A stretch of 5,863 nucleotides of DNA from Marinilabiliaceae bacterium UBA5213. Lineage in GTDB: Bacteria > Bacteroidota > Bacteroidia > Bacteroidales > Marinilabiliaceae. The translations under genes and the position numbers were made by a program. The number at the start of each line of letters is the position of its first letter. The stretch's first letter is position 1. Where the stretch lies: NCBI GenBank assembly GCA_002412555.1, contig DHVH01000101.1:1-5863 (forward strand). The letters run 5' to 3'. Positions 1-5,863 of this stretch are shown here, one piece after another. The notes under the pieces were generated by a model, which worked only from the letters and a program-made list of their open reading frames with translations, did no database searches and was not told where the DNA came from.

Positions 1-2855
1 GCTGCCTTGTAGTCTAAATATTCCTGGCGACTGCTCCAGAAGCCATTTGTTTGGTATCCCCATATCGTTTTGAGCGGGTATCCCTCCAACCTTTCTAGTG
101 TAGCTGCACCGATTGTGTTGGCTCCCTGGTATTTAACCAACTCATTCTGACTGTCGTCTACGCTGATTCCTATCCGATAGGAGACATCACCAATCTTGTC
201 ACGCCACTCTGCCGACACTTCCCATCCCCATACTTTTAGTATACCAACATTTTCATAAGGAAGTCTATTTTGTGCATATCCGTTAAGATTTCCCAAAGTT
301 GCTTGTGACAACATATTATCGTTTTTCTTCCAGTAATAGTCGCCGGTAACATTCAGCCGATTATTCAGAAATCCCATATCTAAACCTATGTTGGTTGATG
401 TAACAGTCTCCCACGTTATGTCTGCTGAAACCATTTGGTTCTGATAGTAATAGGGATTACCAAAATAGGTTGAGGAATTAACCAAACCTATATATGGATA
501 ATAATCGTTGTTAAGTACGGTGCTGTTTCCCAATTGTCCCCATGAAGCGCGAAGTTTGAGATTGTTCACGTTCTTCCGTGCGCTTTCAAAAAAAGATTCT
601 TCACTTAAACGCCATCCTGCGGATATGGAAGGAAAGATCTCCCATCGGTTACCGGGAGCCAAACGTGAACTGCCGTCGTAACGCAGCGTAGCCTCCAACA
701 GATAGCGATCAGCATAATCGTAATTGACACGTCCAAATAGGGAGGCCATCTTCCAGGGCTGTATGGCATCACTTAATACAGAATTGGTAGCCAAACTGTT
801 GTCGTAAAAGTTAAAACTGAAGAAGTTATTCGATACGCCATTACGGGCTATGCCTCTTATCAGATCATTGAGATATTCTTCGTATGAAGCTCCCGCCAGC
901 ACATGAACATGGTGGTAATTCGCTCTTAAATCGTAATTCAGCAATGCTTCCAGTTTATCCTGATAGTTGGTGCTCCTTATTTTATCTGTATTTTGAGGAT
1001 TGTTGACATGGTAAGCGGGACGTTCAGAGCCGTTTCTTCCATTAGAGAAAAGTAAGGGATGTTCTCCGTCTTCTTTGATAAATCCTGCCCTTCTTGAAAT
1101 ATTCATGTCAAGCGTCAGGCCCTCCACAACATTTTTAACGCGAAACGTGGCAATCCCCGAAACATATTGATGCTGTCTGCTGTTTACTCCTCCCTCTTTC
1201 ATTATTCTGATAGGATTGCGCTGATAGTCCGTGTTCCAGGGATTGACGTTATAATTGGTATCGTATTCGGGTAATTTAATAGTCTGCCACCCTAGGTTGT
1301 TGTATAGCAGGCCAAAAATATTTTCTGCTCCATACGGGTTTTCTTTTTGCACGGTACCTTCATATGATACATTTATATTGAAATCTACATAATTGTTTAT
1401 TTCATTGTTCAACGAAGCACGAAGGTTGGTACGGGTAAAATCGTCCGGCCCATATTTTAGCAATCCGTTTTTGATGTGAAGACCACACGAAATAAAATAT
1501 TTCGTTTTTTCACTTCCACCGTTAACAGAAACACTATGGTTCTGCTGGGAACTGTATTCGTTTAGTCCTTCTTTTATCCAATTGGCGTTTCCTTGAAAAG
1601 TATACCGTGCTCCGTTAGGGGTATAATTTATGTTAGGGTTTGACATCCATGACGTGTGTTCCTGGTTCCTTGCGGGCGTACCAGAATTGTTCATGCGGAG
1701 TAAATTAACTATTTCAATCTCTTCCCATACCGGAATTCGTTTTGGCATATCACCCGGTGTATTGATCCCAAATGAACCGCTGTAAGATACTTTTGCACGT
1801 TGTTCAACTCCTTTTTTGGTCGTAACCAGGATAACACCTGCTGCTGCTCGTGCCCCGTAAATGGAGGCTGATGCAGCATCTTTCAGTACCGAAATAGATT
1901 CGATGTCTCCAGGATTTAATGATTCCAAGTCTCCCTCCACACCATCTATTAACACCAGCGCATGGGCTTCATTGGACGATGAGAAACCGCGTATACGGAT
2001 GGCGGATGTTCCACCAGTTTCCGAACCTGGTTTTCCGCTTGAGCGCAATACAGTCACTCCCGATAACTGTCCCTGAATGGCGCTCAATGCGTCAGTAGTG
2101 GCTTTTGAGGTTATGTCTTCTCCGCTGACTACGCCCACGGCACCGGTTAGGTTTACTTTCCTTTGCGTACCATAACCGACTACTACCACCTCTTCCAACG
2201 CTTCCGTATCTTCTTTCAAGATAATATTAATGGTTGTTTTATCCGAAGTAGGGATATTCTGAGTCACATAACCGATATACGAAATAATGAGTGTTGCATT
2301 TTCTTCCACGCTTAACGAAAAACTGCCGTCCGCATTTGTTACAGTCCCGTTTGAGGTTCCTTCCTCCACGATATTAGCTCCGATCACGGGTACACCTTCG
2401 TTATCCACCACCTTCCCTGCTATTCTTTTTTTCTGTTGTTCAATTTCTTCCACGATTGCTGCAGCTGCATTTGAAACGCTGCTTTCGGGATTTTTGTAAA
2501 GTGATACCTGCCTTTCTACCACACTGTATCCTAAGTCGGTCCCTTTTAAGATTGTTCCCAGGATATCCTGTATACTTTCCCGGTTAACGCTGACAGAAAT
2601 TTTTTTCTTGAGTTCCGTCCTTGCTTCATCTGTAATAAGAAAAACGTAATCGCTTTTTTTCTCAATCTCCGAGATTGCTTTAATGATATTTACGTTTCTT
2701 AGCTCAAGTGAAAGTTCCTTTTGCTGTGTATACACATTTTCAGCTGTCAGGCTGAAAATGCAGATGAATAACATTAGAATTGATACCTTCATGATTTTTA
2801 AACTTGAGTTGCATTTTTTATATGCAATTTGTTTAGATTTAATAAATTCTTCCAT
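1..2855 (-). CDS. SusC/RagA-family TonB-dependent outer-membrane transporter with STN signalling domain (3' end cut off by window)
   Basis: This outer-membrane receptor imports a large ligand, usually an oligosaccharide, using TonB energy. The reading frame is open without stop or frameshift from the ATG at 2855 to the left edge, giving 951 full codons. Domains in order are: a basic N-terminus with a hydrophobic signal segment (residues ~24-38); an STN domain (~47-120); a carboxypeptidase-regulatory-like domain (~145-215); the SusC signature EEVVVVGYGT (221-230), which includes the TonB box; a plug (~232-350) with LKDAASASIYGARAA; and a beta-barrel with many alternating aromatic strands. The last visible residues (GYQTNGFWSS, then about ten more) match the part of SusC proteins that lies some 100-200 residues before the C-terminus. 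M22 at 2792 is an alternative start directly before the hydrophobic stretch; I chose 2855 because long basic leaders are common in this family. STN and the adjacent sigma/FecR genes mark it as a transducing receptor. SusD is expected next. The substrate is unknown. Confidence 0.97.
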   Translation of the reverse strand, partial: MEEFIKSKQIAYKKCNSSLKIMKVSILMLFICIFSLTAENVYTQQKELSLELRNVNIIKAISEIEKKSDYVFLITDEARTELKKKISVSVNRESIQDILGTILKGTDLGYSVVERQVSLYKNPESSVSNAAAAIVEEIEQQKKRIAGKVVDNEGVPVIGANIVEEGTSNGTVTNADGSFSLSVEENATLIISYIGYVTQNIPTSDKTTINIILKEDTEALEEVVVVGYGTQRKVNLTGAVGVVSGEDITSKATTDALSAIQGQLSGVTVLRSSGKPGSETGGTSAIRIRGFSSSNEAHALVLIDGVEGDLESLNPGDIESISVLKDAASASIYGARAAAGVILVTTKKGVEQRAKVSYSGSFGINTPGDMPKRIPVWEEIEIVNLLRMNNSGTPARNQEHTSWMSNPNINYTPNGARYTFQGNANWIKEGLNEYSSQQNHSVSVNGGSEKTKYFISCGLHIKNGLLKYGPDDFTRTNLRASLNNEINNYVDFNINVSYEGTVQKENPYGAENIFGLLYNNLGWQTIKLPEYDTNYNVNPWNTDYQRNPIRIMKEGGVNSRQHQYVSGIATFRVKNVVEGLTLDMNISRRAGFIKEDGEHPLLFSNGRNGSERPAYHVNNPQNTDKIRSTNYQDKLEALLNYDLRANYHHVHVLAGASYEEYLNDLIRGIARNGVSNNFFSFNFYDNSLATNSVLSDAIQPWKMASLFGRVNYDYADRYLLEATLRYDGSSRLAPGNRWEIFPSISAGWRLSEESFFESARKNVNNLKLRASWGQLGNSTVLNNDYYPYIGLVNSSTYFGNPYYYQNQMVSADITWETVTSTNIGLDMGFLNNRLNVTGDYYWKKNDNMLSQATLGNLNGYAQNRLPYENVGILKVWGWEVSAEWRDKIGDVSYRIGISVDDSQNELVKYQGANTIGAATLERLEGYPLKTIWGYQTNGFWSSRQEYLDYKA

Positions 2856-2862
2856 ACATTTG
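2828..2862 (+). promoter_or_regulatory. Predicted Bacteroides-type promoter for an antisense RNA
   Basis: TACATTTG at 2855-2862 is a perfect match to the Bacteroides primary-sigma -7 consensus TAnnTTTG. A TTTG at 2828-2831 could serve as the -33 element, but its 23-nt spacing is at the long end, so that half is weaker. It reads on the plus strand, away from susC, and its -7 box overlaps the susC start codon. The predicted transcription start is about 2867-2871, directly before a hairpin and about 80 nt before a plus-strand terminator. The consensus is known from the literature; the assignment here is inference. Confidence 0.5.
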
Positions 2863-2867
2863 TTTTG

Positions 2868-2951
2868 AATTTAGTTTACGTGACTAGAATTATTTGTAAA
2901 TTAATTTTCACCTGATCGGACGATGTAGCAGCATTGTCCGATTTTTTTTTT
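2868..2951 (+). ncRNA. Predicted cis-antisense small RNA opposite the susC leader (DonS-like)
   Basis: The predicted RNA of about 80-84 nt has three parts visible in the sequence. A 9-bp 5' hairpin pairs 2871-2879 with 2896-2904. A short AU-rich linker follows. A 10-bp terminator hairpin pairs 2915-2924 with 2933-2942 and runs into ten T residues. A TAnnTTTG box lies just upstream. The RNA would be fully complementary to the untranslated leader of susC, ending just short of its start codon. Small antisense RNAs in this position, between the anti-sigma gene and the susC homologue, are known to repress polysaccharide loci in Bacteroides fragilis (DonS). The resemblance rests on position, strand, size and architecture, not on a sequence comparison. 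The 5' end is uncertain by several bases. The main alternative is a terminator that only stops stray antisense transcription. Confidence 0.6.
2915..2951 (+). terminator. Intrinsic terminator on the plus strand, opposite to gene direction
   Basis: The arms 2915-2924 and 2933-2942 form a 10-bp stem (ATCGGACGAT with ATTGTCCGAT, including one G-U pair) around an 8-nt loop. Ten T residues follow at 2942-2951. On the minus strand the same stem has an A-C mismatch and no T-tract after it, so the element is built for plus-strand transcripts. No plus-strand protein gene precedes it, which is why an antisense RNA is proposed. Confidence 0.85.
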
Positions 2952-2977
2952 GTACTCTTTAGTTTCTCATAGGCATT

Positions 2978-4162
2978 TTATTTTTTAGTAATATGAATTT
3001 TATTTTTCTCCCGTTGATAGTTTGTAGCTGAAAGAATTGAAACGGATGTCATCACACTGTCAAGGTTGTTTGATAAAAATAATTTACCGGAAAAAGTCTG
3101 TTCATTTAACTTTACGTCTGCAGTGTTCTCAAACTGTACGTTATAGTATCGTCCTATTCTTTTGAGTATCTCCGCCATGGGAATACTGTTAAATTCCAAT
3201 ACTCCCTTTTTCCAGGAAATATATTCCGATACGTCGACTGTCTCTTTCAGGATATTGTTTTCTGTGATATCAATTTTTTCATTGGGTAATAAGTCGGCAA
3301 TATGTTTATCCCCTCTCTCAATCTTTACTTTACCCTCTACCAACACAATGGTTTTTTTGAGGTCATCCCGATAAGCAGAGATATTAAAAGAGGTACCCTG
3401 AACAATTACTTCCGTACCCTGGGCATGTACAATAAAAGGACAGGATGGATTGTGTACCACATCGATATAAATTTCGCCATCCACATGTATTTCACGTGTT
3501 TTTCCCCTAAATTCAGAAGGAAAATCCAATTGTGTTCCTGAGTTTAGCCATACTTTCGTTCCGTCTGAGAGAGTGAGATTGGTTCTTTTTCCGTAAGGTA
3601 CGAACAAGCTGTTCATTTCTGTTTTAGCCAGCAACAACTCCTTTCTGGAATTGGTACTGTCTGTGATAGTCGCTTTGCCTTCTTTGGTAAGTCCAATGTG
3701 AGAATTTTGTGTTAACTCTATTTTTTTGTTGCCTGTAATGAGATAGATATCCTCTTCAGGAAGTGTATTTCCAACAATCATCTCATTTTTAATTGGCATA
3801 TCTGCCCCGGCACTGTTTCTCGTTTGGGTAATGAACAATATCGACAAAACAGTTATAATTAAAACTGCTGCCGCCGTGCCCATCTTTAAAAATAATCGGC
3901 GTCTCTTGTGTTTGTTAATATTATGTAAGACATCCCTGTATATCTCCTTTTTTTCACTTTCAGAAAACAGATACCTGTTTATCTTTATGGCATCAAATTG
4001 TGCGATCGCTTCTTGAATTAATTTTTCCAAATGCGGATTTTTTAACCGGAAATCGGTCCAATAATTCTCCGAGTCTTTTGTCCGGAAAAGTCTCCATTCA
4101 ATAAAATCATCATCAAGAAGAAAGTTATGGTGGCTTTGAAAAGATTGATCCTTTTTGTTCAT
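2978..4162 (-). CDS. FecR-family anti-sigma factor, single-pass inner-membrane regulator (394 aa, complete)
   Basis: This protein is the inner-membrane link of a cell-surface signalling chain: it holds or activates the cognate ECF sigma factor until the STN domain of the outer-membrane receptor signals. Residues ~15-85 form the cytoplasmic sigma-binding region, with the family-like patterns DDDFIEWRLF and NYWTDFRLKNP. A basic stretch KHKRRR (84-89) precedes one membrane segment (~94-112), placing the rest in the periplasm. The FecR domain covers ~185-285 (VPYGKRTNLTLSDGTKVWLN, GEIYIDV, VQGTSFNI, VLVEGKV). A DUF4974-like C-terminal domain covers ~318-392 (LEFNSIPMAEILKRIGRYYN) and is the probable contact for STN. 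Its length is normal for the Bacteroidota form. The start at 4162 has no clear Shine-Dalgarno sequence, as is usual here. It lies 96 bp after the sigma gene and 122 bp before susC, so co-transcription with the sigma gene is likely. Confidence 0.97.
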   Translation of the reverse strand: MNKKDQSFQSHHNFLLDDDFIEWRLFRTKDSENYWTDFRLKNPHLEKLIQEAIAQFDAIKINRYLFSESEKKEIYRDVLHNINKHKRRRLFLKMGTAAAVLIITVLSILFITQTRNSAGADMPIKNEMIVGNTLPEEDIYLITGNKKIELTQNSHIGLTKEGKATITDSTNSRKELLLAKTEMNSLFVPYGKRTNLTLSDGTKVWLNSGTQLDFPSEFRGKTREIHVDGEIYIDVVHNPSCPFIVHAQGTEVIVQGTSFNISAYRDDLKKTIVLVEGKVKIERGDKHIADLLPNEKIDITENNILKETVDVSEYISWKKGVLEFNSIPMAEILKRIGRYYNVQFENTADVKLNEQTFSGKLFLSNNLDSVMTSVSILSATNYQREKNKIHITKK

Positions 4163-4185
4163 TTCACACTTTTCATGGATGACGT

Positions 4186-4235
4186 TTAATTTTTACTTTC
4201 GTGGACAGGAAAGAGGTAAAAAAGTAAAAAATTAA
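4186..4235. repeat. AT-rich inverted repeat between sigma and anti-sigma genes
   Basis: Left arm TTAATTTTTACTTT (4186-4199) is complementary to right arm AAAGTAAAAAATTAA (4221-4235), with one extra A bulged in the right arm. This gives 14 pairs around a 21-nt loop in the 96-bp spacer. In the minus-strand mRNA it would form a weak but long stem between the two coding regions. It is not followed by a U-run on that strand, so it is not a canonical terminator. It could set the relative level of the two products, mark an RNA processing site, or be a chance result of the AT richness. Confidence 0.45.
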
Positions 4236-4258
4236 CAAATGTAGTTCGCGCTCCTGGT

Positions 4259-4846
4259 TTAAAACAATCGCGGAAAAAGAGCAAGAAGAAGAAACAATTG
4301 ATTTTCCGTTTTTTCTTTTTTCCGGAGTTTTTCTATGGCTCGGTATAACAATTTTCTGGACGAATCTTCTTCAATGCCAAGAATCTCGGCAATCTCTTTG
4401 TGCTGCAATCCGATCATATACTTCAGATATACCACTTCCCGCTGATTTGTGGTTAAACAGCTCAACAATGATGTCACTTTCTTTTTGACCATCTCTTCTG
4501 TTTCCTGGTCAATGATATCATCAAGAATGGTTACGTCAATGATAAATGATTCTGATGTGTTATCAATATTTATTCTTTTGCCGATTTTTTTCGTGATATC
4601 AAAAAGTCTGTATTTAAAAGATTTGAAGATATAGGCGGTTACATTCTCTACATGCTTCAGGTTCTCTTTGGAAATGTAAAGTTTATAAAAAGTGTCCTGT
4701 ATGGCATCTTTACAAGTTTCCTTTTGAAATCCCAGACTGATGCCATAAGCGTACAGGTCATCCGCATGAGTATTGTAGATAAACGAAAAAGAGGGTTCAT
4801 CCCCCTTCTCCAAAAACCTTTTCCAATTTGTATCTATTGAACCCAT
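4259..4846 (-). CDS. FecI-like ECF RNA polymerase sigma-70 factor (195 aa, complete)
   Basis: This protein directs RNA polymerase to the promoter of its receptor operon when the partner anti-sigma protein is signalled. It has the two-domain ECF layout. Region 2 covers ~17-85: FSFIYNTHADDLYAYG matches the start of the domain, and KDAIQDTFYKLY (46-57) is the region 2.2 core-binding motif. A variable acidic linker follows (~93-122). Region 4 covers ~125-178: LTTNQREVVYLKYMIGLQHK begins it, then EIAEILGIEEDSSRKLLYRA forms the helix-turn-helix that reads the -35 element. The hydrophobic tail LFLLLALF (184-191) resembles that of many Bacteroides members. The length is normal. The ATG at 4846 has GGA directly against it, too close to be an ordinary ribosome site. 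It is the first gene of the sigma-fecR-susC series. Its target is inferred to be the susC operon; no target promoter could be recognised. Confidence 0.97.
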   Translation of the reverse strand: MGSIDTNWKRFLEKGDEPSFSFIYNTHADDLYAYGISLGFQKETCKDAIQDTFYKLYISKENLKHVENVTAYIFKSFKYRLFDITKKIGKRINIDNTSESFIIDVTILDDIIDQETEEMVKKKVTSLLSCLTTNQREVVYLKYMIGLQHKEIAEILGIEEDSSRKLLYRAIEKLRKKEKTENQLFLLLALFPRLF

Positions 4847-5035
4847 TCCTCTGCAGGATTTATTTATCTGAGAATTTGGAGGACAAATAAACAGTTTTTT
4901 TCCTTTGTAAGCAAATATTCAGATCAAATTGTCAGATTTAGGAGAAACCATGAAAGAGAGCAACAGTGTTTGTAAATATTTATTTATCAATTAAATGATA
5001 GCCATTGACATCATCTTTCACCTGAAGGGCGGTTA
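4847..5035. other. Intergenic region upstream of the sigma gene
   Basis: This AT-rich stretch separates the oxidoreductase terminator from the sigma gene. It holds a candidate sigma-gene promoter (4884-4915), an 11-bp direct repeat ATTTATTTATC at 4858-4868 and 4978-4988, and two copies of TCAGAT (4919-4924, 4932-4937). I see no protein gene, tRNA or known riboswitch in it. A 14-codon plus-strand ORF at 4950-4994 has a GGAG five bases upstream, but nothing else supports it. Confidence 0.5.
4884..4915 (-). promoter_or_regulatory. Candidate promoter of the sigma-fecR operon
   Basis: On the minus strand, TTTG (4915-4912) is followed after 20 nt by TTTATTTG (4891-4884). The second box differs at one position from the Bacteroides -7 consensus TAnnTTTG, and the spacing suits the -33/-7 arrangement. 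Transcription would start near 4877, giving a leader of about 30 nt before the ATG at 4846. This fits housekeeping expression of the regulator pair. TTTG-like words are frequent in AT-rich DNA, so the call is tentative. Confidence 0.35.
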
Positions 5036-5079
5036 TAAAAATAAGGCCACCTCATCTTTTTATAATGAGATAGGCCTTA
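5036..5079 (-). terminator. Intrinsic terminator of the oxidoreductase gene
   Basis: Read on the minus strand, TAAGGCC (5079-5073) pairs with GGCCTTA (5048-5042), and after a small internal loop CTCAT (5069-5065) pairs with ATGAG (5055-5051). The stem is followed at once by TTTTTAT. It starts 23 bp after the oxidoreductase stop codon and so should end that operon and separate it from the sigma gene. The plus-strand reading has a T-rich stretch only 12-25 nt further on, so strong two-way action is doubtful. Confidence 0.8.
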
Positions 5080-5102
5080 CTCACTAACTTTATTTTTTTA
5101 TT

Positions 5103-5863
5103 TTATTCTTTTTGCACTTTGGGAATAATTGACGTTAAATCCTTAATCATAATCCGTTCTTTAGATGCAATGCTTTTTCTGGCGGCAATCCCGACCAGGC
5201 ATGCCAAAGAACCATCTCTTACTCCGGCTGATTGTCTGAAAGGATCTTTGGTACCGGGTTTGAATATCTGATCCTTTAGCAAAGCATCACCTCCACCGTG
5301 CCCCGATGTGCCAAAGGGCACTTGAATATATTGGCGCTTACCAAAATTTTTAAATAAGACAATCTCATCATAATTCACATCCGAGGTGGGTTTGGATTCC
5401 TGTATCCAGGCTTCCATTCTCCCTTTTGTTCCGTTAAATGCGATACGATATCCTTCATAGGGTGAATAGGTCGTTAAAGAATAGGCTACCTGGACGCCAT
5501 TCATGTATTTAATCGTAGCCGCCATTTTATCAAAAATATTGATGTCATTTTTGAAAACGCATCCATCTCTTAAATAACCATCATATTTCTCATTATCCAC
5601 ATACAGTTGCTTATATCTTTCGTTTTTGAGAATATCATAGTAGAAGTTGCATTTCGCAGTGTGGGGGCAATTGCGACAGTTCTCCGCTCTGAAAGTGCCG
5701 TTCTTACCGTAGAAGTTCAACTCTCCCAGGGCGTATACGCTTTCCGGGTCGCTATCGATCCACCAGTTCAGAAGATCAAAATGATGACTTGCCTTATGTA
5801 CCCACAGTGAACCGCCTTTCTCCACAAGCCGGTGCCATCTCCTGAAGTAATCGGCTCCATGTG
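5103..5863 (-). CDS. Gfo/Idh/MocA-family NAD(P)-dependent oxidoreductase, C-terminal part (5' end outside window)
   Basis: These proteins use NAD(P) to oxidise or reduce sugars and related polyols, and a few use the same chemistry for glycoside cleavage; the exact reaction cannot be read here. Only the C-terminal 252 codons are present, so the nucleotide-binding Rossmann domain is missing. The frame stays open to the right edge (HGADYFRRWHR before VEKGG), so the GTG at 5825 is internal and not the start. Family marks are VHKASHHFDLLNWW (fragment residues 21-34), with histidines and an aspartate in the usual active-site area, FNGTKGRMEAW (142-152) in the beta-sheet domain, and GTSGHGGGD (184-192). 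Cysteines 62, 65, 71 and 101 form a CxxC-x5-C group plus one more that may bind metal. It has its own terminator, so it is probably the last gene of a separate upstream operon. A link to the SusC system is only suggested by proximity. Confidence 0.95.
   Translation of the reverse strand, partial: HGADYFRRWHRLVEKGGSLWVHKASHHFDLLNWWIDSDPESVYALGELNFYGKNGTFRAENCRNCPHTAKCNFYYDILKNERYKQLYVDNEKYDGYLRDGCVFKNDINIFDKMAATIKYMNGVQVAYSLTTYSPYEGYRIAFNGTKGRMEAWIQESKPTSDVNYDEIVLFKNFGKRQYIQVPFGTSGHGGGDALLKDQIFKPGTKDPFRQSAGVRDGSLACLVGIAARKSIASKERIMIKDLTSIIPKVQKE

Noticed and set aside
1861..2499. Plus-strand ORFs of 70-71 codons opposite the susC plug and N-terminal domains
   Set aside because: They lie wholly inside the susC frame, which is continuous and clearly homologous to a known family. 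Their own products show no recognisable domain.
2683..2868. Plus-strand ORF of 61 codons opposite the susC N-terminus
   Set aside because: It runs antisense over the STN and signal-peptide coding region and ends in the spacer; the composition looks like a shadow frame with no domain.
3162..4016. Three plus-strand ORFs of 61-79 codons opposite fecR
   Set aside because: All are contained in the complete fecR frame and lack promoters, ribosome sites or recognisable products.
4449..4840. Two plus-strand ORFs opposite the sigma gene
   Set aside because: They are shadow frames inside an intact ECF sigma gene.
4950..4994. Plus-strand 14-codon ORF (MKESNSVCKYLFIN) with GGAG five bases upstream
   Set aside because: The ribosome site is good on paper, but Bacteroidota rarely depend on it. 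No promoter is clear, the product has no recognisable feature, and the stem at 5042-5079 has its T-tract on the other strand.
5607..5810. Plus-strand ORF of 67 codons opposite the oxidoreductase
   Set aside because: It lies within the conserved oxidoreductase frame and has no domain.
5103..5825. Oxidoreductase read as a complete 240-aa gene starting at GTG 5825
   Set aside because: The frame continues upstream to the window edge with family-like sequence (HGADYFRRWHR), and a 240-aa product would lack the nucleotide-binding domain. It is better read as a gene cut by the window.
1..5863. CRISPR array, insertion sequence, tRNA or rRNA
   Set aside because: I saw no regularly spaced repeats, no transposase frame or terminal repeats, and no tRNA- or rRNA-like sequence on either strand.

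Overview
The window is bacterial and almost certainly from the order Bacteroidales (Bacteroidota). It carries a SusC/RagA-type TonB-dependent transporter next to a FecI-type ECF sigma factor and a FecR-type anti-sigma factor with a DUF4974-like C-terminus. It has AT-rich intergenic regions with little or no Shine-Dalgarno sequence, and promoter-like sequences of the Bacteroides type (TTTG ... TAnnTTTG). I cannot name the genus.

All four protein genes lie on the minus strand, so they read from right to left. At the right edge (5103-5863) is the 3' part of a Gfo/Idh/MocA oxidoreductase gene, closed by an intrinsic terminator (5036-5079). Next is a 256-bp intergenic region that probably holds the promoter of the sigma gene. 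Then come the sigma factor (4259-4846), a 96-bp spacer with a long AT-rich inverted repeat, the anti-sigma factor (2978-4162), a 122-bp spacer, and a large SusC-like receptor (3-2855) whose last ~100-200 residues lie beyond the left edge.

The sigma, FecR and SusC genes form one trans-envelope signalling cassette. The SusC protein has an N-terminal STN domain, the hallmark of transporters that also signal. Ligand binding at the outer membrane should be passed through STN to the periplasmic part of FecR, which spans the inner membrane. FecR would then release or activate the ECF sigma factor, which would raise transcription of susC and the genes after it. A susD partner and glycan-degrading enzymes are expected just beyond the left edge, so this is most likely the regulatory head of a polysaccharide or glycan utilization locus. 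The substrate cannot be told from this window.

The most interesting element is not a protein. The spacer between fecR and susC contains a strong intrinsic terminator pointing the wrong way (plus strand), preceded by a second hairpin and by a perfect TAnnTTTG box that overlaps the susC start codon. Together they predict an antisense RNA of about 80 nt against the susC leader. It sits in the same place as the cis-antisense repressor RNAs (DonS type) reported for Bacteroides fragilis polysaccharide loci.
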